Assembly (NCBI RefSeq): GCF_001425835.1
Contig: NZ_LMDP01000001.1
Coordinates: 993,476 to 1,057,475, forward strand
Length of the DNA: 64,000 nucleotides
Source: Afipia sp. Root123D2
GTDB lineage: Bacteria > Pseudomonadota > Alphaproteobacteria > Rhizobiales > Xanthobacteraceae
Direction: 5' to 3'
The notes under the pieces are model-generated. The model did no database searches, had not been told where the DNA came from, and saw only the letters and a program-made list of their open reading frames with translations. The translations under genes were made by a program, and so were the position numbers. Shown piece by piece: positions 44,198-53,387 of the stretch (its first letter is position 1; each line of letters opens with the position of its first letter).

Positions 44198-44953
44198 TTA
44201 TCCGGGAACAAAGCCTTCGAAAGTCATCTGATCGGCATAGCGGGCGGTGCGGGCGCGTTGTTCCGGCGTGCGCACGGTCCAGGTCAACAACGCGCAGCCG
44301 AAGATATTACGCGCGATCCACGGGGCGAGGGCGGGCAGGTCGTCCACCCGGTAACTGACGAAATGCGGCCGGGTCCGGAAGGCATGACGCAAGCCGCTCA
44401 TCTCGCGTGTCTTGGTCAGCGGCAAACGTGTCCATTCGCCCCGATCGTAATGCTGTTCGGCGACGATTCCGCGGAGCACACGGGGAGCCTGCTCGCGAAT
44501 AGCCAGTACCTGATCTGGATCGAACGACATCGCTGCCGTGGGTCCGCGATAGGCCGCGAGAACTTCTGCCATGCGCATCACCAGTTTGCGATCGCCGACG
44601 AAGCGGCTTTTGACCTCGATCACCAGCGGTACACGGCCGGCGGTCAAATCGCAGAGATCGCCGAGCGTCATCATGCGCTCGGGTGTATCCTTGAACACGA
44701 CCTGCTTGAGCTGTGTCGCGGTGAGATTGAGCAACTCGCTGTCGCCTTCGGTCAGGCGGCCGAGCGCATAGTCGTGATGGACCATCGCCTCGCCATCGGC
44801 AGACAATTGAATGTCGACCTCGATGGCGAAGTTGCCGGCGATGGCAGCGGTGATCGCCGACGGCATGTTTTCGACGATGCCGCGCGTACGGTCATGCAGG
44901 CCGCGGTGTGCGACCGGCCGCGCGGTCAGCCAGCCCGGTGCGCGAGACGGCAT
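44198..44953 (-). CDS. glycerophosphodiester phosphodiesterase
   Basis: A 251-residue GDPD with the (beta/alpha)8 fold. Catalytic residues: His and Arg in VAHRGLHD, Glu-Asp in IEVDIQLSADGEAMVHHDYA (catalytic His), and Glu-Lys in LVIEVKSRF. It splits glycerophosphodiesters to glycerol-3-phosphate and an alcohol. The start is the ATG at 44953, five bases after the RidA stop, so the two are co-transcribed. No signal peptide; cytoplasmic. Confidence 0.9.
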   Translation of the reverse strand: MPSRAPGWLTARPVAHRGLHDRTRGIVENMPSAITAAIAGNFAIEVDIQLSADGEAMVHHDYALGRLTEGDSELLNLTATQLKQVVFKDTPERMMTLGDLCDLTAGRVPLVIEVKSRFVGDRKLVMRMAEVLAAYRGPTAAMSFDPDQVLAIREQAPRVLRGIVAEQHYDRGEWTRLPLTKTREMSGLRHAFRTRPHFVSYRVDDLPALAPWIARNIFGCALLTWTVRTPEQRARTARYADQMTFEGFVPG

Positions 44954-44958
44954 GGGAT

Positions 44959-45426
44959 TTAAGCGACCTCGAAGATGCCTTCGACTTCGACCGCGGCATC
45001 GGACGGCAGTACCGCGACACCGACGGTGGTGCGGGCGTGACGGCCCTTGTCGCCGAACACGTTGACCATCAGGTCGGATGCGCCATTGAGCACCTTCGGT
45101 CCATCGAGGAAATCGGGCGTTGAGTTGACGAACCCGCTGAGCCGCACAACGCGCGCGACCTTGTCGAGATCGCCGAGCGCGGCCTTGACCTGCGTCAGCA
45201 GGTTGACGGCACAACCGCGCGCCGCGGCGACGCCTTGTTCGAGGGTAACGCCGGCGCCCAGCTTGCCTCTAGCGATCAGTTTGCCGTCGGACGTGGCGCA
45301 GACCTGGCCGGAGACGAACAGCAGATTACCGGTGCGGACGAAGCCCACATAATTTGCCACCGGCGTTCTGGGCGCTTCGAGGGTGATGCCCAGCGCCGCA
45401 AGTTTCTGTTCAACCGTTCCTGCCAT
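44959..45426 (-). CDS. RidA family protein (YjgF-like)
   Basis: A 155-residue protein of the RidA/YjgF family, longer type. FVSGQVCATSDGKLIARGKL carries the family's SGQ motif, followed by CAVNLLTQVKAALGDLDKVA and RTTVGVAVLPSDAAVEVEGI. RidA enzymes hydrolyse reactive enamine/imine intermediates; longer subfamilies may lack deaminase activity. A GGAG precedes the ATG. GDPD follows in the same operon. Confidence 0.88.
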   Translation of the reverse strand: MAGTVEQKLAALGITLEAPRTPVANYVGFVRTGNLLFVSGQVCATSDGKLIARGKLGAGVTLEQGVAAARGCAVNLLTQVKAALGDLDKVARVVRLSGFVNSTPDFLDGPKVLNGASDLMVNVFGDKGRHARTTVGVAVLPSDAAVEVEGIFEVA

Positions 45427-45519
45427 GTCCGTCTCCCCAATGCGTGAACTGATCTCGTGCCATGCCTATGTCGCCTATCGCAGCCGTTCCTGCAAGCGAA
45501 GTGGGTTGGATCGGCGAAC

Positions 45520-46500
45520 TCAGGCGTGGGCAACTTCCAAATCGGAATGGTCGCCTTCACACGTCGTCACCTCGACTGTGACATGGCTCAGGCTGGCAAT
45601 TTCCGACAAGCGATCCTTGTAGAATGATGGCGCCCGCGGGTCGTGGGTGATGATCGAGATGATCGCGGACTGATGGCCCGGGCCCACCCGCCACACGTGA
45701 AGATCGCAGATTCGGTCACCCTCGACTTCGATACGACGACGGATGTCATCGGCAATGCGGCGGTCGGGCATGGCATCGATCAGCACCGCGCCCGCGCTCT
45801 TCATCAGCCCATAAGCCCAACTCGCGATCACGATGCTGCCGATCACACCGACCAGCGGATCGATCCACAGCCAGCCGTACGACCGGGCCAACAGCAATGC
45901 CACGATGGCGAGCACGGATGTTGCCGCGTCCGCGAGAACATGGACATAGGCCGCGCGCAGATTGTTGTCGTGGGCATGATGATGGGCGTGGCCATGCGAA
46001 TGGTCGTGATGATCCTCATCGTGGTGGTGATGGTGATGATCATGGTCGTCCCGGAGCAACCATGCCGATGCCACATTGACTGCAAGGCCGACCGCAGCGA
46101 TTGCGATGGCCTCGCCATAGGCGATCGGAACAGGTTTGGCGAAACGGACGAAGCTTTCGTAAGCGATGCCCAGCGAAATCATCGCTAAAATCACGGTGCT
46201 GGTGAAGGCCGCTAATTCACCGAGCTTGCCGGTGCCGAATACGAAGCGGGAATCATGGGCGTGTCGCCGGGCATATCGATAGGTCACGGCCGCGATTCCG
46301 AGCGCCATCGCGTGAGTGGACATATGCCAGCCATCGGCGAGCAGCGCCATCGAGCCAAAGATCGTGCCGCCGATGATTTCAGCGAACATCATGCCGACAG
46401 TCAGCCCGACGACGAGCCATGTCCGGCGTTCGTTGCGCGCATGTTGCACGCCAAGGAAGACGTGGTCATGCGTCCAGTTGTCGAGCGAATGTGAATGCAT
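45520..46500 (-). CDS. cation diffusion facilitator with His-rich loop (DmeF/ZitB-like)
   Basis: A 326-residue metal exporter with six membrane segments. The metal site includes LLADGWHMSTHA in the second helix and YVHVLADAATSVLAI in the fifth. Between helices IV and V is a long His/Asp-rich loop (DDHDHHHHHHDEDHHDHSHG and onward) that binds divalent metals. The C-terminal cytoplasmic domain follows. Length and the His loop fit DmeF-type (Co/Ni) or ZitB-type (Zn) exporters; the metal cannot be chosen from sequence. A palindrome sits just upstream of the ATG at 46500. Confidence 0.87.
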   Translation of the reverse strand: MHSHSLDNWTHDHVFLGVQHARNERRTWLVVGLTVGMMFAEIIGGTIFGSMALLADGWHMSTHAMALGIAAVTYRYARRHAHDSRFVFGTGKLGELAAFTSTVILAMISLGIAYESFVRFAKPVPIAYGEAIAIAAVGLAVNVASAWLLRDDHDHHHHHHDEDHHDHSHGHAHHHAHDNNLRAAYVHVLADAATSVLAIVALLLARSYGWLWIDPLVGVIGSIVIASWAYGLMKSAGAVLIDAMPDRRIADDIRRRIEVEGDRICDLHVWRVGPGHQSAIISIITHDPRAPSFYKDRLSEIASLSHVTVEVTTCEGDHSDLEVAHA

Positions 46501-46531
46501 GTGTCACCTAAAGATCAGAACGGAAGGCCAG

Positions 46532-46544
46532 TATACTTAGTATA
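46532..46544. promoter_or_regulatory. possible metal-regulator operator tatac-tta-gtata
   Basis: Perfect 5-bp inverted repeat with a 3-base spacer, 31 bases upstream of the metal exporter start. Position and palindromic form suit a metal-sensing repressor (DmeR/RcnR or MerR-like); no such gene is adjacent. Could equally be a promoter -10 element. Confidence 0.35.
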
Positions 46545-46702
46545 TCGGATCTTGCCGTCGAGGTCTTGAGGGAGGAAACGGCCGGTCAGAGCCGCTAAAA
46601 AGACCAAATTGGCGGGCCAATCTGCTGCCGGATTTCATGATCCGCCCGTTGCGGCGCCATTTTGCTATCAGTATGTTCGATTCGCTCATCCAAGGAGATC
46701 GT

Positions 46703-47584
46703 ATGCGTTTTCCGCGTCAGGTGTCACGGCTTCGCCCCTTCCTGCTGCGCCCGGCTTTGGCTGCGATGGCGCTGTCGGTGGCGACGAGCGCATATGCCGC
46801 GAATGCCGCAACCGGTGTTCCGTTTCTGGCGCATCAAGCGGTCTATGATCTCAGTCTGAAAAAGGCGCGCGGCAATGCCGGTGGCGTCAACGCCGTGCGC
46901 GGACGGATTCTCTACAAGTTCGCCGGCAGCACTTGCGAAGGCTACACCACGGAATTCCGTCAGGTGTCGGAGCTTCAAAGCGGGGAGAACAAGACCACTC
47001 TGAGCGATCTGCGCTCGACCAGCTGGGAAGATGGCGCGGGCAAGAGCTATCGCTTCAACATCGAAAGCCGGATGAACGATGCCGATTCCACCGAAGTGGA
47101 TGGGGTCGCTGAGCGGTCGAGCGACGGTGTCGTCGTCAAGCTGAAGCGGCCGGTCGCCAAGACCTTCAACCTTGGCAAGGATGTCGTGTTTCCGACCGAG
47201 CAGGTGAAGCGGATTATCGAAGCCGCGAAGGCTGGGAAGACGATTCTCGAACTCGTCATCTACGATGGTTCGGACGGCGGCGAGAAGGTCTACAACACGC
47301 TGACGGTGATCGGACAGCCGATTCCGGGCGACAAGGCCCCGGCCACGCCCGATGCGTCAACCAGGAACGGCCAATTGAAATCGCTGACGCGCTGGCCGGT
47401 CACCGTGAGTTACTACGATCGTGCGGCGAAACAGGACGCCGGCGAGCAGACGCCCGTCTATGCGATGTCGTTTGAACTGTACGAAGATGGCGTATCGCGT
47501 GCGCTGGCGCTCGATTACAACGATTTCGTCATCGCCGGCGACATGGGCGAACTCGACATCAAGGAAAGCAAGCCCTGTAAGTAG
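46703..47584 (+). CDS. eipB: EipB family cell-envelope integrity protein (DUF1849)
   Basis: A 293-residue periplasmic protein. The signal peptide ends near TSAYAANA. The DUF1849 beta-spiral region begins FLAHQAVYDLSLKKARG, with GRILYKFAGSTCEGYTTEFR. A second cysteine lies near the C-terminal end (SKPCK), matching the conserved disulphide of EipB. In Brucella, EipB is required for envelope integrity and virulence. The ATG at 46703 has AAGGAG upstream. It sits alone between the exporter and a repeat. Confidence 0.85.
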   Translation: MRFPRQVSRLRPFLLRPALAAMALSVATSAYAANAATGVPFLAHQAVYDLSLKKARGNAGGVNAVRGRILYKFAGSTCEGYTTEFRQVSELQSGENKTTLSDLRSTSWEDGAGKSYRFNIESRMNDADSTEVDGVAERSSDGVVVKLKRPVAKTFNLGKDVVFPTEQVKRIIEAAKAGKTILELVIYDGSDGGEKVYNTLTVIGQPIPGDKAPATPDASTRNGQLKSLTRWPVTVSYYDRAAKQDAGEQTPVYAMSFELYEDGVSRALALDYNDFVIAGDMGELDIKESKPCK

Positions 47585-47650
47585 GGACATACGCCTCATG
47601 GTGAGAAGGCGCGAAGCATCGCCTCGAACCATGAAGCTGTGATTTTCCTG

Positions 47651-47696
47651 CCTCATCCTTCGAGACGCGCGCAAGGGCACGCTCCTCAGGATGAGG
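47651..47696. repeat. palindromic repeat
   Basis: cctcatcct and aggatgagg form 9-bp perfect outer arms, with cgagacgcgcgcaag ... gcacgctcctc between. It shares its parts with the repeat at 21109-21149. It lies between convergent eipB and dinB, a typical site for such elements. Confidence 0.75.
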
Positions 47697-47703
47697 ATTT
47701 GGT

Positions 47704-49002
47704 TCACTCCGCCTTCGGCGGACCGTCATAGGCGATGCCGCGGATCAGCGACGCGTTGCCGAATTTCTTCCGCACATCGTCCATCGCGCGCTCCGCGTGA
47801 GCCGAACGGCGATCGAGCAGGTCGGAATCGTCCGACTGCGCACCGGGCTTCAGCGCGCTGACGCCGGCGCCGATCAGCCGGAATGCGGTGCCGTCGATCT
47901 CGCGCGTCAGCATCTCGCGCACGGTGGCGAAGATTTTGGTCGCAAGCTGGGTCGGCGTGGAGAGTGATTGCGATCGCGTGCGCTGGCGGAAATCGGCGGT
48001 CTTCAGCTTCAGCGTAATGGTCGAGCCGCACAGGTCGCCGCTTTTGAGCCGTGCTGAGACCTTTTCGCACAGCCGCCACAGCACACGCTCCATCGTCGCG
48101 AAATCGCGAATATCGTTCTCGAACGTGGTCTCGCTGGAAATCGTCTTGGCGTCACGGTCCGCCACCACCTTGCGGTCGTCGATGCCGCGCGCGAGGCGCC
48201 ACAGCCGCCGCCCTTCGCTGCCGAGTTGCTTCATCAACTCGGTCTCGTCGGCGCGCTGCAAGTCGCTGATCAGGCGGAATCCGCGCTGGGCGAGTTTCTC
48301 CTGCGACGCCGGCCCGACGCCGTAAATAAAGCCGACAGGCTTGTCCGCCAGCATCACCCGCGCATCGTCCTGGCCGAGCACCGCGAAGCCGCGCGGCTTG
48401 TCGAGATCCGACGCAATCTTGGCGAGGAATTTGTTCACCGACAGCCCGACCGAAACTGTGATTCCGATGCTGCGCTCGACGCTGGTGGCGAAGCGCGCAA
48501 GCACCTTCGCCGGGATCATGCCGTGAACCCGTTCCGTACCGGAGAGGTCGAGAAAGGCTTCATCTATAGAGAGCGGTTCGACGAGCGGCGTCAGCGCCAT
48601 CATGGCCTGGCGCACTTCACGCCCGACCCGAACGTATTTCGCCATGTCGGGCCGCACCACGACGGCGTGCGGGCAAAGGTCAAGCGCCTTGAACATCGGC
48701 ATCGCCGAGCGCACCCCGTAGGTGCGGGCAATGTAACAGGCGGCGGAGACGACCCCACGCTTGCCGCCGCCGATGATGACCGGCTTGTCGGCAATATCGG
48801 GATTGTCGCGTTTCTCAACAGTCGCGTAGAACGCATCGCAGTCGATGTGCGCCAGCGCCAGCTGGTTTAGCGCAGGGTGGCGGACGAGGCGAGGGGAGCC
48901 GCATTCCGCACAGCGCAATGCTTTGTCAGGGGCATCGGACAGGCAGTCCCGGCAAAATCCGGTAAGATGGTGAAGCGAATCGCACTGCGATTGCACAATC
49001 AC
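47704..49002 (-). CDS. dinB: DNA polymerase IV with N-terminal zinc-finger-like segment
   Basis: A 432-residue Y-family translesion polymerase. The polymerase part begins LALAHIDCDAFYATVEKRDN and has the catalytic SIDEAFLDLSG. Thumb, finger and little-finger regions follow, and no beta-clamp motif was confidently assigned. Before the polymerase is an unusual 50-residue N-terminal segment with two CxxC pairs (CRDC and CAEC), like a zinc ribbon. It starts at GTG with GGGAG inside the previous gene's stop region; the DUF3572 gene ends six bases upstream, so they form an operon. Confidence 0.92.
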   Translation of the reverse strand: MIVQSQCDSLHHLTGFCRDCLSDAPDKALRCAECGSPRLVRHPALNQLALAHIDCDAFYATVEKRDNPDIADKPVIIGGGKRGVVSAACYIARTYGVRSAMPMFKALDLCPHAVVVRPDMAKYVRVGREVRQAMMALTPLVEPLSIDEAFLDLSGTERVHGMIPAKVLARFATSVERSIGITVSVGLSVNKFLAKIASDLDKPRGFAVLGQDDARVMLADKPVGFIYGVGPASQEKLAQRGFRLISDLQRADETELMKQLGSEGRRLWRLARGIDDRKVVADRDAKTISSETTFENDIRDFATMERVLWRLCEKVSARLKSGDLCGSTITLKLKTADFRQRTRSQSLSTPTQLATKIFATVREMLTREIDGTAFRLIGAGVSALKPGAQSDDSDLLDRRSAHAERAMDDVRKKFGNASLIRGIAYDGPPKAE

Positions 49003-49008
49003 GCAATA

Positions 49009-49305
49009 TTACTCCCAGTTTGGCTCGCCCAGCGCGTCGCGTGCGGCGGCGATGGTGGCCGGCGGCAATTGCGACGAATCGGCGAACGCCTTCACGGTTG
49101 CGTCATCCCGCATGATGAAATCGAGTACACCTGCCAGGAATTTGGGGTCTGCGGCGGCGCTTCGCAGCGTCTCCGGGCCAATACCGCTCTCGGACAGGAA
49201 TAACCCTAATTTATCGGGCGCTCCGGCGAGAAAGGTCAGCGCCTGAACAGCCACGATTTCAGCGACTTGGCGGGAGTTTTGTGGCCGCTTTGTCATCGGT
49301 CTCAT
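49009..49305 (-). CDS. DUF3572 family protein
   Basis: A 98-residue helical protein, [20 protein letters not shown] and [20 protein letters not shown], matching DUF3572. This family sits next to divK/pleD in Rhizobiales, but its function is not known. The ATG at 49305 has GGAAAGG six bases upstream. dinB follows on the same transcript; divK diverges 115 bases away. Confidence 0.82.
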   Translation of the reverse strand: MRPMTKRPQNSRQVAEIVAVQALTFLAGAPDKLGLFLSESGIGPETLRSAAADPKFLAGVLDFIMRDDATVKAFADSSQLPPATIAAARDALGEPNWE

Positions 49306-49420
49306 TTGCCTTTCCGTAACTTATCGTCTCTATTTTAATTCATCATGCCCGAGTCATTCCGGCGTGGCGAATTCTATTGATTGCCGGCTCACAAGGCATT
49401 TGCGGAACTGGAGGGCCAGG

Positions 49421-49786
49421 ATGGCCAAAACCGTCCTGATCGTGGAGGACAACGAGCTCAATATGAAGCTCTTCCGCGATCTGCTTGAAGCCCATGGCTA
49501 TCAGACTGTCGGCACAAGCAATGGTCGAGAGGCGCTGAACCTTGCCCGCAGGCATCGCCCCGACCTGATCCTCATGGACATCCAGCTTCCTGAAGTTTCC
49601 GGCCTTGACGTCACCAAATGGATCAAGGCCGACGATGAATTACACGCGACCCCAGTGGTCGCAGTCACCGCTTTCGCCATGAAAGGCGATGAGGAGCGCA
49701 TCCGCGAGGGCGGGTGCGAGGCGTATCTGTCGAAGCCTATTTCTGTTGGGAAGTTTATCGAGACCGTTCGACGGTTTATCGGTTAA
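49421..49786 (+). CDS. divK: cell-cycle response regulator DivK
   Basis: A 121-residue single-domain receiver: [20 protein letters not shown], phospho-acceptor Asp53 in [10 protein letters not shown] and Lys in YLSKPISV. In alphaproteobacteria DivK acts with DivJ, PleC and DivL to control CtrA activity. The ATG at 49421 has GGAGGG eight bases upstream. pleD begins ten bases later, the conserved divK-pleD arrangement. Confidence 0.93.
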   Translation: MAKTVLIVEDNELNMKLFRDLLEAHGYQTVGTSNGREALNLARRHRPDLILMDIQLPEVSGLDVTKWIKADDELHATPVVAVTAFAMKGDEERIREGGCEAYLSKPISVGKFIETVRRFIG

Positions 49787-49796
49787 GGGGAATGCA

Positions 49797-51170
49797 ATGT
49801 CCGCGCGCGTGCTGGTTGTCGACGACGTTCTCGCGAACGTAAAGCTGCTCGAAGCGCGGCTGTCGGCGGAGTATTTCGACGTCGTCACCGCCAATTGCGG
49901 GACGCAGGCGCTGGAGATTTGCGAACGTGCCGAATGCGACATCGTCCTGCTCGACGTGATGATGCCTGACATCGACGGCTTCGAGGTTTGCCGCCGGCTG
50001 AAGTCCAATCCCAGGACTCATTTCATTCCCGTGGTCATGGTGACGGCCCTCGACAGCCCGTCCGACCGCGTGCGCGGTCTGGATGCCGGCGCTGACGATT
50101 TTCTTACCAAGCCGGTTTCGGACGTCGTCCTGATCGCGCGGGTGCGTTCGCTGACACGCTTGAAGATGATGACCGACGAGTTGCGGATGCGCGCGATCAC
50201 GTCGCATGAGATTGGCGTGCAGGCCCCGGAGCGCGATGCCGTTGCCGATACCGGGCGGGGCGGACGTGTGCTTCTGGTCGATGACCGGCCGTCGTCCTAC
50301 GAGCGGCTGGCGCCGGTGCTCGCGGGCGAACATTCGGTCGACGTCGAGCCCAATCCGGCGGATGCGGTCTTCCATGCCGCCGAGGGTAACTACGATCTGC
50401 TGATCATCTCGCTCGGCCTCGAGAATTTCGACGGCTTGCGGCTGTGCAGTCAGGTTCGCTCGCTTGAGCGCACACGCAGCGTGCCGATCCTGGCGATCTC
50501 CGATGCGGACAACAACAGCCGCCTGCTGCGCGGCCTGGAGATCGGCGTCAACGACTACCTGTTGCGGCCGGTCGACAAGAACGAGTTGCTGGCGCGGGCG
50601 CGGACACAGATCCGCAAACGCCGCTACACCGACCATCTGCGCGACAACGTGCAGAACTCGATTGAAATGGCGATCACCGATCAGCTCACCGGGCTGCACA
50701 ATCGCCGCTACATGGAAAGCCATCTCGGCACGCTGGCCGAGCAGGCGGCCGCACGCGGCAAGCCTCTGGCGCTGATGATGCTGGATATCGACTACTTCAA
50801 GGCGATCAACGACGGTCATGGTCACGACGCTGGCGACGATGTGTTGCGCGAATTCGCGGTGCGTATCCGCAAGTCGATTCGCGGTATTGATCTTGCCTGC
50901 CGCTATGGCGGCGAGGAATTTGTCATCGTGATGCCGGAGACCGATCTGCACGTTGCAGGCATGGTCGCTGAGCGGCTGCGCCGCTCCATCGCCAGCGAGC
51001 CTTTCGCCATCGAGCGGGGCCTCAAGCGTATCGAAGTGACGATCTCGATCGGGATTTCGACGTTGGAGCGCAAGGGCGAACCGATCAACGACGTGCTCAA
51101 GCGTGCCGATCAGGCGCTCTATCGCGCCAAGCACGATGGCCGTAACCGGGTGGTTGCGACCGCCGCATAA
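49797..51170 (+). CDS. pleD: PleD diguanylate cyclase
   Basis: A 457-residue protein with REC1 (Asp53 in IVLLDVMMPD), a degenerate REC2 whose acceptor position is Ser (LLIISLGLENFDG), and a GGDEF domain. The active-site GGEEF is at 371-375, preceded by an inhibitory RxxD at 362-365 (RGID) with the canonical 5-residue spacing. It makes c-di-GMP on phosphorylation and is shut off by product binding. The ATG at 49797 has AAGGGGA upstream and forms an operon with divK. Confidence 0.95.
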   Translation: MSARVLVVDDVLANVKLLEARLSAEYFDVVTANCGTQALEICERAECDIVLLDVMMPDIDGFEVCRRLKSNPRTHFIPVVMVTALDSPSDRVRGLDAGADDFLTKPVSDVVLIARVRSLTRLKMMTDELRMRAITSHEIGVQAPERDAVADTGRGGRVLLVDDRPSSYERLAPVLAGEHSVDVEPNPADAVFHAAEGNYDLLIISLGLENFDGLRLCSQVRSLERTRSVPILAISDADNNSRLLRGLEIGVNDYLLRPVDKNELLARARTQIRKRRYTDHLRDNVQNSIEMAITDQLTGLHNRRYMESHLGTLAEQAAARGKPLALMMLDIDYFKAINDGHGHDAGDDVLREFAVRIRKSIRGIDLACRYGGEEFVIVMPETDLHVAGMVAERLRRSIASEPFAIERGLKRIEVTISIGISTLERKGEPINDVLKRADQALYRAKHDGRNRVVATAA

Positions 51171-51295
51171 ATTTGTAGCCGTTGATTATGCGTCACGATC
51201 CGATCGTGTAATTTGGTCTGCCAAGTCCGGGGCTTTTGCCAAGAGGTTGCCGCAATCTCACCGAGGATACGATTTCACGGGAAGGGCGTTGACCG

Positions 51296-53029
51296 TTGAT
51301 CCGCCAATCGATCAAAAGGCAAATCGTCGGCATTGCCGTGGGGCTGATTATCCTCATGGTGATTACGTCCGCAATCTCGATGGTGCTGTCGAGCAAGGTT
51401 GCGCATTATCTCGATGAACTGACGTCAAAGTACGTTCAAACCTACGGTCACCTGTCGCGAATGAACGTCCGTTCGGTCGAGCAGGCGCTGGCGGTCCGCC
51501 AGATGGCCATCGCGAAGATGCAGTCGCCGCCGGATGATGCCGCGTATGCGGAACGCAGAAAGGTCTATGAGGCCAAGGGTATCGAGGTCGGTCAGGAGGC
51601 GGACGCCGCACGCAAGCTGATCAATGAGATCATTGACGACGTCACAACGGTTTCGGACGATGCAATTCTGGCTCGCATCGATAGCCGTATCGAGTCCGTG
51701 AACAAGGATACGCGCCGCTACCTCGACGAGGAAAACGAACGTCTGTTCCGGATATTCGAGAGCCGGGATTTCGAAGCGATGCGAACCGGCCTTGTGCGTG
51801 TCGATGCGCTGCGCAGCGACCTCAATCAGAAAATAGACGCTATCCGGTCCGATATGCTGCGAGAGGTCCGGGCCGATGCCGTCGTCACCATGCGGAATCA
51901 GCAGCGAACCATTTTCGTCTCAGCCATTGTGACGGGACTGGCCGCGATCCTTGGCCTTGTGGTTTCGATTCTCGTCAGCACCGGAATCACGCGTCCGGTG
52001 CGGCGGCTGCTGGATGGCACCCGCGCCGTTGAAGCAGGTCATCTCGACGGATCGATCAGCGTGACAACGCGGGACGAGATCGGCCAGTTGACCGGAGCAT
52101 TCAACCGCATGGTCGAACAGTTGCGCCACAACGAGCGGGTGCGCGAAACCTTCGGCAAGTATATCGATCCCCGAGTGGTTGAAGGGTTGATCAACCGTCC
52201 GGCGCTGACGGCCGCCGATGGCCAGCGCCGTGTCATGACCGTCCTGTTCTGCGACATGAAGGGGTTCACCAGCCTGAGTGAGGGAATGACGCCTCAGGGA
52301 CTCGTCAAGGTGATGAACCATTATCTGTCGACGATATCGGGGCCAATCCGCAGTCATCGGGGAATCATCGACAAGTACATTGGCGACGCCGTGATGGCCT
52401 ATTGGGGGCCTCCCTTTACCGACGACGGCGATCAAGCCCGTTTTGCCTGCCTCGCGGCAATCGAGATGATCGAACACATCGCGACATTTCGGATGGAAAT
52501 CCCCGAACTGCTCGGCGTCCGTCAGGTGCCGAGCGAATGCGATATCAGGATTGGCATTGCGACTGGCGAAGTGCTGGTGGGCAGCATCGGATCCGAGTTC
52601 ATGATGAGCTATACCGTCATGGGGGACGCTGTGAACATGGCGTCGCGTCTTGAAGCAGCCAACAAGGTGTATGGCAGCCGCTCCCTTGTTTCAAAGGCGA
52701 CCGCGATCGCCGCCGGTTCCGAGATCGAAGTGCGCGAGATCGATCGGCTGGTTTTGGCCGGCCACGCTGCGTCGCAGCAGGTGTTCGAGATCATGGGGCG
52801 GAAGGACGAACTGTCCTCTGAACAGATTCTGTTGCGAACCCGGTATGCCGAAGGGCTCGCGGCGTATCGCGCGCGAAACTGGGACGAGGCGAGCATTGCG
52901 TTCGATGCTGCGCTCAAAGCCGTTCCGGGCGATGGTCCCGCGATGACACTGGCCGCGCGGGTTAAAAGCTTCCGGTCGAATCCGCCGGCCGATGGTTGGG
53001 ACGGTGCCTGGCGTCTGGATCACAAATAG
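51296..53029 (+). CDS. membrane adenylate/guanylate cyclase (class III) with HAMP domain
   Basis: A 577-residue protein. TM1 (about 10-32), a periplasmic helical sensing region, TM2 (about 206-230) and a HAMP domain (about 225-280) lead to a class III cyclase domain. Metal Asps lie in VLFCDMKGFTSLSE (about 319) and YIGDAVMA (about 363); the K in IIDKYIGDAVM fits adenine specificity, and MGDAVNMASRLEAAN gives the Asn/Arg. A short TPR-like C-terminal part follows. It starts at TTG with GAAGGG nine bases upstream. It lies just after pleD, a link between c-di-GMP and cAMP signalling. Confidence 0.9.
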   Translation: MIRQSIKRQIVGIAVGLIILMVITSAISMVLSSKVAHYLDELTSKYVQTYGHLSRMNVRSVEQALAVRQMAIAKMQSPPDDAAYAERRKVYEAKGIEVGQEADAARKLINEIIDDVTTVSDDAILARIDSRIESVNKDTRRYLDEENERLFRIFESRDFEAMRTGLVRVDALRSDLNQKIDAIRSDMLREVRADAVVTMRNQQRTIFVSAIVTGLAAILGLVVSILVSTGITRPVRRLLDGTRAVEAGHLDGSISVTTRDEIGQLTGAFNRMVEQLRHNERVRETFGKYIDPRVVEGLINRPALTAADGQRRVMTVLFCDMKGFTSLSEGMTPQGLVKVMNHYLSTISGPIRSHRGIIDKYIGDAVMAYWGPPFTDDGDQARFACLAAIEMIEHIATFRMEIPELLGVRQVPSECDIRIGIATGEVLVGSIGSEFMMSYTVMGDAVNMASRLEAANKVYGSRSLVSKATAIAAGSEIEVREIDRLVLAGHAASQQVFEIMGRKDELSSEQILLRTRYAEGLAAYRARNWDEASIAFDAALKAVPGDGPAMTLAARVKSFRSNPPADGWDGAWRLDHK

Positions 53030-53068
53030 GCGAGTGGCCGCCTGCCTCGGCAGGCCCGCCCAATGCAA

Positions 53069-53091
53069 AACGGAGCCACGAGGGCTCCGTT
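53069..53091 (-). terminator. probable terminator for rpmG
   Basis: aacggagcc and ggctccgtt form a 9-bp stem with a 5-base loop. On the minus strand it is followed by TTGC with a short T-run. It lies 24 bases after the rpmG stop and also past the cyclase stop, so it may serve both convergent genes. Confidence 0.6.
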
Positions 53092-53115
53092 GGCCTTTTC
53101 AAGTATCTGAAAAGA

Positions 53116-53283
53116 TTACTTGATCTTGGATTCGCGGAACTCGACGTGCTTCTTCGCGACCGGGTCGTACTTCTTCTTCACGAGCTTGTCGGTCATCGTG
53201 CGCGAGTTCTTCTTGGCGACGTAATAGAAGCCGGTGTCCGCGCTGGAAACGAGCTTGACCTTGATGGTGACCGCTTTGGCCAT
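53116..53283 (-). CDS. rpmG: 50S ribosomal protein L33
   Basis: A 55-residue protein translated by hand from the minus strand: [20 protein letters not shown] then [20 protein letters not shown] then [15 protein letters not shown]. This is the L33 pattern ([15 protein letters not shown]), of the zinc-free type lacking the CxxC pairs. It is a component of the large ribosomal subunit. It starts at the ATG at 53283. The gene lies in the usual neighbourhood downstream of pleD. Confidence 0.93.
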   Translation of the reverse strand: MAKAVTIKVKLVSSADTGFYYVAKKNSRTMTDKLVKKKYDPVAKKHVEFRESKIK

Positions 53284-53387
53284 GTTCAGAACCTCGAATG
53301 TCAGGAATCAGGCGGGTCAGCTAGCGCAGGCACCGCGTTTGGGCCGCAAACTAGCTCCGAAAGTCCCAAAGTCAAGGTTTTAGGCGG

